DNA of 9,241 nucleotides. It comes from Chloroflexota bacterium. GTDB lineage: Bacteria; Chloroflexota; Dehalococcoidia; DSTF01; JACRBR01. The position numbers were made by a program, and so were the translations under genes. The notes beneath the pieces were generated by a model. That model ran no database searches. It saw only the letters and a program-made list of their open reading frames with translations, and was not told where the DNA came from. Positions within the stretch are counted from its first letter, which is position 1. The number at the start of each line of letters is the position of its first letter. Where the stretch lies: assembly GCA_025355835.1 (NCBI GenBank), contig JANXYW010000379.1, positions 1-9,241 of the forward strand. Direction: 5' to 3'. Positions 1 to 6,553 of the stretch are shown piece after piece.

Positions 1-369
1 TGTGAACTGGCGGACACGCTGGGCAAGCCGTACAACGACCGGCTGAACGTCACCTATGGGAACAACGAGGCACCGGCGGGTGGACTGGTGCCGGACTGCA
101 AGGATGCGGCGCTGACCATCCGGATGCTGGAGGGCGACCTCAACCTCGACTGTGTGGTAGACGTGCAGGACGACCAGAGCGCGGCGTTCCGGTACGGACA
201 GTTCTTCGGGCAGTTGAACTACAACCGGTTCTACGACCTGGAGCCGAACATCGCGCCGGACTTCGACATCGACATCAAGGATGTGCAGACGGTGTTCGGG
301 CGCAACGGCTCGACCTGCGCGAACCCGATCCCGCTGCAGCCCCCGCTGAGTTCGATTCCGGACCCATAG
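1..369 (+). CDS. C-terminal fragment of a dockerin-like (EF-hand-like repeat) protein, 5' end outside window
   Basis: The frame is open from base 1 to a TAG stop, giving 122 residues; the start codon lies upstream of the window. Two dockerin type I-like calcium-loop segments are visible. The first is near residues 45-66 (GDLNLDCVVDVQDD, with Asp/Asn at loop positions 1, 3, 5, 9 and 12 of a D-x-N-x-D pattern) and the second near residues 79-104 (DLEPNI..DFDIDIKDVQ then VFGRNGS). The two copies have the spacing of a dockerin repeat pair. The fragment ends in a Pro-rich tail after Cys106. Such modules usually sit at the C-terminus of large secreted or surface proteins and bind cohesins or act as calcium-stabilised anchors. 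Here there is no cohesin or cellulosome context, so a generic extracellular role is inferred. The catalytic or binding part is missing. I am confident that it is coding and fairly confident of the repeat type; the function of the whole protein is unknown. Confidence 0.75.
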   Translation, partial: CELADTLGKPYNDRLNVTYGNNEAPAGGLVPDCKDAALTIRMLEGDLNLDCVVDVQDDQSAAFRYGQFFGQLNYNRFYDLEPNIAPDFDIDIKDVQTVFGRNGSTCANPIPLQPPLSSIPDP

Positions 370-400
370 CGGATCGTTTCACGGGCTCTCAGACAAACGA

Positions 401-428
401 AGAACGGGCGTCATGCGACGCCCGTTCT
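401..428 (-). terminator. 12-bp perfect hairpin, probable terminator between convergent genes
   Basis: AGAACGGGCGTC (401-412) is the exact reverse complement of GACGCCCGTTCT (417-428), with a 4-base loop ATGC. Read on the minus strand the stem is followed by the T-rich stretch TCGTTTGTCT (400-391), which fits an intrinsic terminator for the malic enzyme ending at 494. Read on the plus strand the stem ends in TTCT but no longer T-run follows, so it would be a weaker terminator for the dockerin-like gene ending at 369. It may work in both directions. Confidence 0.7.
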
Positions 429-460
429 GTGATACTCGCGAATGGCCGGTGTACGAGAGC

Positions 461-480
461 CACAGCCGAGGGTGGCTGTG
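461..480. repeat. 7-bp stem-loop just after the malic enzyme stop
   Basis: CACAGCC (461-467) pairs with GGCTGTG (474-480) around a six-base loop. It lies 13 bases beyond the malic enzyme stop codon on the minus strand. No T-run follows on either strand, so it is more likely an mRNA 3'-end stabilising hairpin or a chance structure than the main terminator. Confidence 0.4.
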
Positions 481-493
481 ATCCGTTCCATCT

Positions 494-1951
494 CTAGAGG
501 AACGACGTGACTGCTCGGCGCTCCACTTCGGCGACGCCGGTTGCGATGGCGGCGGCGGCGACGTCGCGGGCGACGTTCTTGAACACCGTCGGGTGGAACA
601 CGCTCGGGATGATGTACTCCGAGCTGAGCTCCGTCCTGCTGACGGCGGCGGCGATGGCCTGCGCCGCGGCCAGCTTCATCTCTTCGTTGATCTCTCGCGC
701 GCGCACATCGAAGACGCCGCGGAAGAGGCCGGGGAAGCAGAGCACGTTGTTGATCTGGTTTGGGAAGTCGGAGCGGCCGGTGGCCATGACGGCGACGTGC
801 GGTGCGGCCAGCTCAGGGCGAATCTCGGGGTCAGGGTTGGCCATGGCGAAGACGATGGGGTCGCGGTTCATCTTCTTCACGTCTTCGACGGTGATCATGT
901 TCGGGCCGGCCAGGCCCAGGAAGACGTCGGCGCCCTCCATGGCATCGCTGACGCTGCCGCTGACGCCCTCGCGGTTCGTGTTTTCGGCGAACCACTCCTT
1001 CATGAAGTTCATGCCCTCGGCGCGGCCCTTGTGAATGATGCCGGTGCGGTCGACACCGACGATGTTCGTGACGCCGGCCGACATGAGGATCTTCGTGCAG
1101 GCGACGCCGGCCGCACCGACGCCGAGCACGACGACCTTGAGGTCCGTGATGTCCTTCTTAACGATGCGCGTTGCGTTGAGAATGGCGGCGAGGACGACGA
1201 CGGCCGTGCCGTGCTGGTCGTCGTGGAAGACAGGGATATCCAGCTCCTTCTTGAGCGTCTCCTCGATGTAGAAGCAGCGCGGAGCGGAGATATCCTCGAG
1301 ATTGATGCCGCCGAAGCCGGGCGCGATCGCCTTCGTGATGGCGATGATCTCGTCCGGGTCCTTCGTGTCGAGGCAGATGGGCCAGGCATCGACGCCGCCG
1401 AACGCCTTGAAGAGCATCGCCTTGCCCTCCATCACGGGCATCGCGGCGCGTGGGCCGAGGTCGCCCAAGCCCAGAATGGCGGTGCCGTCGGAGACGACGG
1501 CGACGGTGTTGCCCTTGATTGTGAGGTTGTACGCGGCGTCCGGATCCTTATCGATGGCGAGGCAGACGCGCGCGACACCGGGTGTGTAGACGACGGAGAG
1601 GTCGCGGCGCGACGTAACGGGCACTTTGTTGCGGATTTCGATCTTGCCGCCGCGGTGGCTCATGAACACACGGTCGGCGACGCTCTTGATGCTCACGCCC
1701 TTGACCGCGCGTACCTTCTCGACGATCTCGCGGGCGTGGTCGCTATCGCGGGCGGAGACGCTGATTTCACGGACGATGGTGTTGCCGGAGGAGCGCACCA
1801 CGTCGATATCGCCAATGTTGCCGCCGCATTCGCCTACGGCGGTGGCGATCTTCGCCAGCATCCCGGGTTTGTTAGCGTATTGCGCCTGTAGGCTAAACAT
1901 GTACGTCGCTGCGGGCGGATCGCTGGCGCGGGTGCCGTTCTTGCGGGCCAT
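494..1951 (-). CDS. ACT-domain NAD-dependent malic enzyme (malate dehydrogenase, oxaloacetate-decarboxylating)
   Basis: 485 aa; predicted to convert L-malate to pyruvate and CO2 with reduction of NAD(P) in the cytosol, linking the TCA cycle to pyruvate. An ACT regulatory domain occupies about residues 17-95 (starts YMFSLQAQYANKPGMLAKI). The malic N-domain has YTPGVA (Tyr122, proposed general acid), GLGDLG at 161-166 and MEGKAML with Lys177, the expected base. Metal ligands lie around ED 219-220 and FHDDQHGTA (242-250). The Rossmann domain carries GVGAAG (277-282) followed by Asp301 at the end of the next strand, which favours NAD over NADP. NPDPE is at 372-376. No phosphotransacetylase domain follows, so this is the short form. 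The chosen ATG has AGAGGA about 5 bases upstream; a further in-frame ATG at 2035 lacks an SD and gives a low-complexity extension. The ACT domain suggests allosteric control by a small molecule, possibly an amino acid; the ligand cannot be read from sequence. Confidence 0.95.
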   Translation of the reverse strand: MARKNGTRASDPPAATYMFSLQAQYANKPGMLAKIATAVGECGGNIGDIDVVRSSGNTIVREISVSARDSDHAREIVEKVRAVKGVSIKSVADRVFMSHRGGKIEIRNKVPVTSRRDLSVVYTPGVARVCLAIDKDPDAAYNLTIKGNTVAVVSDGTAILGLGDLGPRAAMPVMEGKAMLFKAFGGVDAWPICLDTKDPDEIIAITKAIAPGFGGINLEDISAPRCFYIEETLKKELDIPVFHDDQHGTAVVVLAAILNATRIVKKDITDLKVVVLGVGAAGVACTKILMSAGVTNIVGVDRTGIIHKGRAEGMNFMKEWFAENTNREGVSGSVSDAMEGADVFLGLAGPNMITVEDVKKMNRDPIVFAMANPDPEIRPELAAPHVAVMATGRSDFPNQINNVLCFPGLFRGVFDVRAREINEEMKLAAAQAIAAAVSRTELSSEYIIPSVFHPTVFKNVARDVAAAAIATGVAEVERRAVTSFL

Positions 1952-2033
1952 GAATTCCTCTTTCCTCGAATGTCCGCTTCCGGCGAGGCTCCCCGTACCC
2001 GGGATCCTGCGGCCATGAGCGGCTTGGCGGGTC

Positions 2034-2039
2034 ATTTTA
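2034..2039 (-). promoter_or_regulatory. Possible -10 box for the malic enzyme gene
   Basis: On the minus strand positions 2039-2034 read TAAAAT, five of six matches to TATAAT, 82 bases upstream of the chosen ATG. No convincing -35 box is seen at 16-18 bases. If used, transcription would begin near 2027, downstream of the alternative ATG at 2035, which supports the start at 1951. Confidence 0.3.
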
Positions 2040-2063
2040 GGCGCCGGATCTGGCTGGGGCTAG

Positions 2064-2093
2064 TTGACGGACACCCCGTTTTCGTCGTAGTGT
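2064..2093 (+). promoter_or_regulatory. Candidate sigma70-type promoter of the esterase gene
   Basis: TTGACG (2064-2069, five of six to the -35 consensus) is followed after 18 bases by TAGTGT (2088-2093, a weak -10). Transcription would start near 2100, within the palindrome at 2093-2104, about 25 bases before the start codon. The -35 is good and the -10 poor, so the call is tentative. Confidence 0.4.
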
Positions 2094-2104
2094 CGAACGT
2101 TCGA
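2093..2104. promoter_or_regulatory. Perfect 12-bp palindrome TCGAACGTTCGA, candidate operator
   Basis: TCGAACGTTCGA is identical to its own reverse complement. It overlaps the end of the candidate -10 box and the expected start of transcription of the esterase gene, and lies in the divergent gap shared with the malic enzyme gene. That position suits a repressor dimer. No regulator gene is adjacent, so the protein that would bind is unknown. Confidence 0.4.
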
Positions 2105-2125
2105 TAGCAGCAATTGGAGGCGATG

Positions 2126-3016
2126 ATGGCAGAGCCGCAGGCGGGTCGTGTGACGGTCGAGAGCGATGTGGTGTTTGGGCGCGGCGGCGGGCGCGACTTG
2201 AAGTGCAACGTCTACATGCCGCCACAAGCGGGGACGGCCCGCCCGGCGGTACTGCTGGTGCACGGTGGAGGCTGGGTCAACGGCGACCGGTCGCAACTGC
2301 ACGGATACGGCATCTTGCTGGGCCGCATCGGCTATGTCTGTGTGGCGACCGAGTATCGGTTGGCGGGCGAGTCGAAGTGGCCGGCGCAAATCCATGACGT
2401 GAAGGCGGCGTTGCGCTGGATGCGCGCGAACGCGGAACGGCTAGGCATCGACGCGGAGAAGATCTCTGTCTCGGGCAACTCGGCCGGTGCGCACCTGTCG
2501 CTGATGCTTGCGGGCACGCAGAATGTTGCCGAATTCGAGGGCGATGGCGGGAACGCCGGCGTGTCGACGCATGTCGCGGCCAGCATCGCGTTCTACGCGC
2601 CGGCGCAGCTCTACGCGCACAATCAGCCTTTGCGTGAAGAATTGTCGTTTCTTTTCGGCCGCGGCTACACGGTGGAGACTGCTCGCGCGGCGAGTCCGAT
2701 CGACTACGCCAGCGCGAACTTCCCGCCGACGCTGCTGATTACCGGCAACAAGGATGAGCTCGTGCCGGACGAAGCGAGCTTCCGGATGTATCGGGCGCTG
2801 ATCGATGCCGGCGCGAAAGCGGAACTGCACGTCTATGCCGACGCGCCGCACGCCTTCGACGCGACGCCGGAGTTCGGCCGGCAGGCCGCCGCCATCATGG
2901 CGCTGTTCCTCGACCGCTACGTGGCCAACCCGCGCACGTTTAGCACCGCGGCATCGCAGCAGATCGCGGCTGAAGTCAGTGCCGCGGGCGGCATGACGGC
3001 GAAGTCGGCGTCCTGA
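2126..3016 (+). CDS. Alpha/beta-hydrolase fold esterase (HSL / BD-FAE-like)
   Basis: 296 aa; predicted cytosolic carboxylesterase hydrolysing a small ester, substrate unknown. No signal peptide is seen. The oxyanion-hole motif HGGGW is at residues 46-50, the nucleophile elbow GNSAG has Ser119, the acid is probably Asp210 in TGNKDELVP, and the base is His242 in DAPHAFD. Order and spacing match the full catalytic triad of this fold. The elbow is GNSAGA rather than the GDSAGG of classic hormone-sensitive-lipase esterases, which leans towards the BD-FAE/acetyl-esterase-like group. The last 35 residues or so (from about NPRTFSTAA) are an Ala/Ser-rich tail beyond the fold. GGAGG (2116-2120) lies 5 bases before ATG 2126 and only 2 before ATG 2123, so 2126 is preferred; the difference is one residue. 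It stands alone on its strand, between two genes on the other strand. Confidence 0.9.
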   Translation: MAEPQAGRVTVESDVVFGRGGGRDLKCNVYMPPQAGTARPAVLLVHGGGWVNGDRSQLHGYGILLGRIGYVCVATEYRLAGESKWPAQIHDVKAALRWMRANAERLGIDAEKISVSGNSAGAHLSLMLAGTQNVAEFEGDGGNAGVSTHVAASIAFYAPAQLYAHNQPLREELSFLFGRGYTVETARAASPIDYASANFPPTLLITGNKDELVPDEASFRMYRALIDAGAKAELHVYADAPHAFDATPEFGRQAAAIMALFLDRYVANPRTFSTAASQQIAAEVSAAGGMTAKSAS

Positions 3017-3192
3017 TTTCGGACCGTCCCTATCGTACGCCCTTCGCTGGATTCGTTGAGAAGCTGCCGAACGAGGATGGTACCGCGTCGATCGGGCTTT
3101 GCCGGCCGCACAGCCGAAGGCAACTATGCTGCACGCTTCTGCGCGACCATTGAAGCAAGCCGAAAGCACGATATCGCGTTCTCTGCGAGCTC

Positions 3193-3702
3193 TCAGCCTG
3201 AGTACGTCCAGCCAAGGTCGTCATCGCGCAACGGCTTGCCCGTGTTGATCTGGCCACCATCGGTGATGCGGCCGACGACGAGCGTGTGGTCGCCCGTCGG
3301 AAGCCCGCCCTCCACCTCGCACTCGAACCATGCGAGCGCGTCCTTCAGTACGGGACAGCCGCTGGCCATGGTCTTATGGGCGACGCCGGCGAGTTTATCG
3401 ACGACGCCCGGCGTCCCGCTGCGGCCCAGTACCTTCGACGGGTCCGCCGGTTGCAGGAAGCCGGCGATCAGCTCGCGGCTATCGTCGCCCATGACGTTGA
3501 CGCTGAATACGCGCGTCTCACGGATGTTGGCAAGCGTGCGGGCGTCGTTCTCGATCGATAGGGCGACCATGCGCGGCTTGAACGACACCTGCATGAGCCA
3601 GTGCGCGGCCATGACGTTGCGCCCCATCGGCCCGTGCGAGCCGATGACGTACATGCCGTAATTCATCATGTCGAGCGCGGGAACCGCGTCTTCCTCTGCC
3701 AC
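3193..3702 (-). CDS. Flavin reductase-like FMN-binding split-barrel protein
   Basis: 169 aa; resembles the flavin reductase domain family (DIM6/NTAB, HpaC-like). Members bind FMN or FAD and either reduce free flavin with NAD(P)H for a partner monooxygenase or act as flavoprotein oxidoreductases. Family features in order: MYVIGSHGP.GRNVMAAHW (residues 17-35), the beta-strand segment KPRMVALSIEN (42-52), FSVNVM (66-71), and the late GDHTLVVGRITDGG (137-150), whose Gly-Asp-His is a typical family signature. Length is normal. The GTG at 3702-3700 was chosen because AGAGGGG lies 7 bases upstream; the frame stays open far beyond this, but that extension is Arg/His-rich and antisense to the next gene. 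An alternative is ATG 3669, 11 codons later. It is divergent from the release-factor gene with 198 bases between. No monooxygenase partner is next to it; the P450 at 5280 normally uses ferredoxin-type donors, so pairing is not implied. Confidence 0.88.
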   Translation of the reverse strand: MAEEDAVPALDMMNYGMYVIGSHGPMGRNVMAAHWLMQVSFKPRMVALSIENDARTLANIRETRVFSVNVMGDDSRELIAGFLQPADPSKVLGRSGTPGVVDKLAGVAHKTMASGCPVLKDALAWFECEVEGGLPTGDHTLVVGRITDGGQINTGKPLRDDDLGWTYSG

Positions 3703-3761
3703 TGAATGGCCCCTCTCGCCGCGTTCGAGCCGCCGCCGGGTCCGCGTTTCGGATGTTTTCG

Positions 3762-3767
3762 ATTGTA
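3762..3767 (-). promoter_or_regulatory. Possible -10 box for the flavin reductase gene
   Basis: The minus strand reads TACAAT at 3767-3762, five of six to TATAAT, 60 bases before the GTG start. No recognisable -35 box lies at the right spacing, so this is only a weak candidate. Confidence 0.3.
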
Positions 3768-3889
3768 GCTGTCCGTTGCCCCTGATGCCGCAGGAGTCTC
3801 TTGCACGAGGCCGAATGTCACGGCGGATGGGTGCGTTCGGCCCATGCGGCACGACCTTGTGAGCGCCTACGATCGGGTGGGTTAGGTGC

Positions 3890-3897
3890 GGAGGTGA
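3890..3897 (+). promoter_or_regulatory. Strong Shine-Dalgarno sequence of the release-factor gene
   Basis: GGAGGTGA is a full eight-base complement to the anti-SD end of 16S rRNA. Its GGAGG core ends 6 bases before ATG 3901 and fixes that start. It is the strongest ribosome binding site in the window. Confidence 0.75.
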
Positions 3898-3900
3898 GCA

Positions 3901-5049
3901 ATGCAGAACGAGATTCGCGGGACGCTGCTGGACGATGGCCACTACGACAGTACCGTGCATCATCTCGTCGGCTATCACAGTGACGAGGGTGTGCTGACGG
4001 TGTATTTGGACATCGATCCGGCCAGCGCGAGCCGCGAAGGGTACGAGGCGGTGCTGATGAATCTGTGGAAGCCGCTCCATGCGCAACCGTTCGATCAGTG
4101 GACGCGGGGCCGCATGGAGTATGAGATGGCTGGCGTCACGGACGAAGTGCGCGGCTGGGAGCAGGCGCCGGGGCGGTCGGTCGCTATGTTCTTTAGCGGC
4201 CCTGGCGGGTTGCGCACCGTGATCCCGCTCCAGTTCCCGATGCGATCGATGGCGCGGTTCGAGCCGCGGCCGGTGCTGAGCCCGCTGATCGCCGCCCTGG
4301 ATGAGCATAGCCGCTACTGCGTCCTGATGTTCGACAAGGATCACGCGCGGATCATTACCGTTGTGCTGAGCACGGTGGAAGAGGAGGTGACGCTGCACGG
4401 CGACGTCATCGGGCGATCGGCGGTGGGCGGCTGGGCGCAGGCGAACTACGCGCGGCATCGTGAGCATCATCTCCAAGAACACGCGCGGCGGACGATCGAG
4501 CATGTGTGGGCGATCGACCGGTCGCGGCCGATCCATGCGCTGGTGCTGGCTGGGCCGGACGAAGCGCTCGCGGTGCTCCGGCGGATGCTCCCGACAGCGC
4601 TCGCCCGCTCGGTGGTGGCGACGATGCCGATGGAGATGTTCGCGGTTGCGGCGGACGTGGTGAAGCGCGTGCAGGCCATCGAGGTCGAAGCGCGCGAGGC
4701 GAAGGATCACGAGTTGATAGCGGAGTTGGTTACGGAAGCGGAAAGCGGCGGCCATGCGTCAGTCGGCTGGGATGGCACGTTGCGAGCCGTCGGCGAGGGA
4801 CGGGTCCACATGCTAGTGCTTCCAGAGGGGAAGACTCGTGCGGGCGTGCAATGCCCCGAGGGCCACTACCTGGCGGTGTCGCAGATGAAGTTCTGCCCGC
4901 TGTGCGGGGAGACGCTGTGGCAAACGGAGGATATCGTCGAGAACGCTGTGCGCTCCGCGATGACGACTGACGCGCAGGTGCACTTTCTGGCGCCGAAGGC
5001 CAGTGAGGACATGGCGGATCGCGGGATAGCCGCGTTCTTGAGGTATTGA
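3901..5049 (+). CDS. baeRF family 10 / Vms1-like (aeRF1-type) release-factor homologue
   Basis: 382 aa. Resembles bacterial relatives of archaeo-eukaryotic release factor 1, which are thought to cleave peptidyl-tRNA on stalled ribosomes or ribosomal subunits in rescue and quality control. Residues 1-130 form an N-terminal domain (VLTVYLDIDP near 31-40). The RNase H-like catalytic domain follows (YCVLMFDKDHARIITV, 139-154). It carries the loop GGWAQ (176-180) and then a basic stretch ANYARHREHH; this is the equivalent of the GGQ of eRF1 and the GxxQ loop of Vms1, with Gln180 as the catalytic candidate. A later segment (about 210-305) contains ALVLAGPDEAL. A zinc-ribbon insertion uses Cys318, His322, Cys332 and Cys335 (CPEGH...CPLC). 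The tail DRGIAAFLRY (373-382) matches the end of eRF1 domain 3. No signal peptide or membrane segment is seen. The family assignment is from motif recall, not a search; the exact substrate is unproven. Confidence 0.85.
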   Translation: MQNEIRGTLLDDGHYDSTVHHLVGYHSDEGVLTVYLDIDPASASREGYEAVLMNLWKPLHAQPFDQWTRGRMEYEMAGVTDEVRGWEQAPGRSVAMFFSGPGGLRTVIPLQFPMRSMARFEPRPVLSPLIAALDEHSRYCVLMFDKDHARIITVVLSTVEEEVTLHGDVIGRSAVGGWAQANYARHREHHLQEHARRTIEHVWAIDRSRPIHALVLAGPDEALAVLRRMLPTALARSVVATMPMEMFAVAADVVKRVQAIEVEAREAKDHELIAELVTEAESGGHASVGWDGTLRAVGEGRVHMLVLPEGKTRAGVQCPEGHYLAVSQMKFCPLCGETLWQTEDIVENAVRSAMTTDAQVHFLAPKASEDMADRGIAAFLRY

Positions 5050-5081
5050 TCCTACGGGAGCACACGGAACGCATGCCCAAG

Positions 5082-5117
5082 TTCACCAGGTCACGGAGGC
5101 CATGGAGAGTCTTGCGG
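5082..5117 (+). repeat. Degenerate copy A of a TTCACCA..CACGGAGG intergenic repeat
   Basis: The segment reads TTCACCAGGTCACGGAGG then CCATGGAGAGTCTTGCGG. It shares TTCACCA, CACGGAGG and the TTTGCGG-like ending with two better copies at 6489-6526 and 6554-6593, on the other side of the P450 gene. It is the most diverged of the three. Confidence 0.4.
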
Positions 5118-5147
5118 GAATGCATGACCGCGACTACCGCTACACGA

Positions 5148-5166
5148 CGCGGGCTAAACGCCCGCG
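5148..5166. repeat. 7-bp GC-rich hairpin downstream of the release-factor gene
   Basis: CGCGGGC (5148-5154) pairs perfectly with GCCCGCG (5160-5166) around loop TAAAC. It lies about 100 bases after the release-factor stop. No T-run follows, so it could be a weak terminator or a REP-like intergenic palindrome. Confidence 0.5.
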
Positions 5167-5206
5167 AGCTGCGAGAGGCACCCGGTCGGCGCTCAGCCTG
5201 CTAGGC

Positions 5207-5234
5207 TTGACAGCGATGTGGGCGCCGAGATAGT
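5207..5234 (+). promoter_or_regulatory. Candidate sigma70-type promoter of the P450 gene
   Basis: TTGACA (5207-5212) is a perfect -35 box. After a 16-base spacer GATAGT (5229-5234) matches four of six -10 bases; TAGTTT (5231-5236) at 18 bases is an alternative. Transcription would begin near 5241, giving a leader of about 40 bases before the GTG at 5280 and excluding the upstream in-frame TTG at 5235. Confidence 0.5.
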
Positions 5235-5279
5235 TTGTCTCAGGCGAAATATTGGTCTTCGCCGAAGCTTGGAGGCACA

Positions 5280-6479
5280 GTGAGCGCACCACAAGCGCCG
5301 TTCACGTTTTTCGACAACCCAGAGATGATGGGCAATCCGTTCCCGATGTTCGCGGGGCTGCGGCAAAATGCGCCCGTGTTCAAGCCTCCGGGCAGCAACA
5401 TGTGGATGGTGACGACGTACGAAGATGCGCTGCGCATTATCCGCGACCCGCAGACGTTCTCGTCAGAGGTGGGGCAGGCGCCAGCCGAGGGCGAGAGCCG
5501 ACCGCCGACGATTCTGTTCGACGACCCGCCGATTCACACGCGGATGCGCGGCCTGCTCACCGGGGCGTTCACGCCGCGCGTCATCGAGCAGCAGCGGAGC
5601 GCGATCGAAGAGAATTGCAAGATCATGGTCGACCGGATGCTGGAGGGCGAGACGGCCGACTTCATCGCTGGTATCGCGTATCCGCTGCCGGTGATGGTGA
5701 TCGCTGCGATGCTCGGTGTGCAGGACGGCGACATGGCTACGTTCAAGCGCTGGTCGGATGCGATCATCGAGAATGTGGCGTCGTCGCTGTTCGAGCCGGC
5801 GACGAATGCGCTCGACGAGATCAACCGCGAGTTCGATGCGTACTTCTCAACGCAGCTGGACAAACTGCGCGCCGCACCGGAGGACAACCTGCTGAGCGCG
5901 CTGATCCATGCGAAGGACGAAGACGGCAGCCAACTCAGCCAGTCGGATTTGCTGGTGATCTGCCGCGTGCTGCTGGTCGCCGGCAACGAGACGACGACGG
6001 GCGTGATCGTGAACGTCGCGCGTGTGTTCACGGCGTTCCCGGAGGTGCTCGGACAGCTGAAAGAACACCCGGAGCTGATCCCATCGATGATCGAGGAGAC
6101 GCTGCGTTACTATCCGCCGTTTCCGGCGACGTTTCGGCGCGTGACGCGCGATGTCGAAGTGCACGGCGTGACGATTCCGAAGGACGACCGCCTGCTGGTG
6201 CTCATCGCATCGGCGAATCACGACGAGAAAGCGTTCGACCGCGCCGAAGACTTCGTGATTGATCGCGATCCGAACCGACATCTGGGTTTTGGACAGGGGA
6301 TCCACTACTGCCTCGGCGCGCCGCTTGCGCGTCTGGAGACGCAGATCGTGTTGCAGACGCTGCTGCCGCGCATCAAGGCGATGCGCATCGAAGGCGACGC
6401 GGGTGCGGTGTTGGTGCCGGGCGGGCCGAAGGAGATGACGGTGCGCTTCGAGCTAGATCGCGCGTACGCTCTGGCGTAG
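5280..6479 (+). CDS. Cytochrome P450 monooxygenase (soluble bacterial class)
   Basis: 399 aa, the usual size for a soluble bacterial P450. It is a haem-thiolate enzyme that inserts one atom of O2 into an organic substrate, normally using ferredoxin and ferredoxin reductase. All landmarks are present: DDPPIHTRMRGLL in the C-helix (81-93), the I-helix oxygen-activation motif AGNETT (234-239), the K-helix ExxR (Glu273-Arg276, EETLRYYPPF), and the haem loop LGFGQGIHYCLGAPLARLE with Cys344 as the iron ligand. No membrane anchor is seen. GGAGG (5271-5275) sits 4 bases before the GTG at 5280; a TTG 15 codons earlier lacks a good SD and lies before the predicted start of transcription. No ferredoxin or reductase gene is adjacent, so electrons must come from elsewhere. 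The general layout resembles actinobacterial-type enzymes acting on steroids, terpenes or fatty acids, but the substrate cannot be read from sequence. Confidence 0.96.
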   Translation: MSAPQAPFTFFDNPEMMGNPFPMFAGLRQNAPVFKPPGSNMWMVTTYEDALRIIRDPQTFSSEVGQAPAEGESRPPTILFDDPPIHTRMRGLLTGAFTPRVIEQQRSAIEENCKIMVDRMLEGETADFIAGIAYPLPVMVIAAMLGVQDGDMATFKRWSDAIIENVASSLFEPATNALDEINREFDAYFSTQLDKLRAAPEDNLLSALIHAKDEDGSQLSQSDLLVICRVLLVAGNETTTGVIVNVARVFTAFPEVLGQLKEHPELIPSMIEETLRYYPPFPATFRRVTRDVEVHGVTIPKDDRLLVLIASANHDEKAFDRAEDFVIDRDPNRHLGFGQGIHYCLGAPLARLETQIVLQTLLPRIKAMRIEGDAGAVLVPGGPKEMTVRFELDRAYALA

Positions 6480-6488
6480 CGCCTCGTT

Positions 6489-6526
6489 TTCACCACGGAG
6501 TCGCAGAGGGCGCGGAGGATTTTGCG
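6489..6526 (+). repeat. Copy B of the TTCACCACGGAG intergenic repeat
   Basis: Begins TTCACCACGGAGTCGCAGAG and ends GGATTTTGCG. It aligns with copy C 65 bases downstream (TTCACCAC.GAG, CACAG/CGCAG, CGGAGGAT shared) and with the degenerate copy A upstream of the P450. It belongs to a class of short CACGGAGACACAGAGG-like intergenic sequences that I recall from many environmental bacterial genomes; the function is unknown. Confidence 0.5.
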
Positions 6527-6545
6527 GCGCGTTGTACAAACGCGC
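6527..6545. terminator. 7-bp hairpin between repeat copies B and C, possible P450 terminator
   Basis: GCGCGTT (6527-6533) pairs perfectly with AACGCGC (6539-6545) around loop GTACA, 47 bases after the P450 stop. No T-run follows, so termination is uncertain; the hairpin may instead belong to the repeat unit that flanks it on both sides. Confidence 0.4.
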
Positions 6546-6553
6546 TGAACGAT

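Noticed and set aside
593..1891. A 432-codon open frame on the plus strand inside the malic enzyme gene
   Set aside because: It is fully antisense to a malic enzyme with every catalytic motif; its Asp/Val/His-rich translation has no recognisable domain. Long antisense frames are expected in high-GC coding DNA.
2093..2104. The palindrome as a LexA/SOS box
   Set aside because: The half-sites TCGAAC and GTTCGA match the outer parts of Gram-positive/actinobacterial SOS boxes, but the four-base spacer of that motif is missing and the esterase is not a damage-response gene.
3017..3192. The 176-base gap between the convergent esterase and flavin reductase genes
   Set aside because: I looked for a terminator or small gene and found no strong stem followed by a T-run and no convincing coding frame; nothing supportable is annotated there.
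3703..4755. The minus-strand frame that would extend the flavin reductase to 520 residues
   Set aside because: The extra part is Arg/His/Pro-rich, antisense to the release-factor gene, and lacks a start with a Shine-Dalgarno; the GTG at 3702 has one and gives the normal family length.
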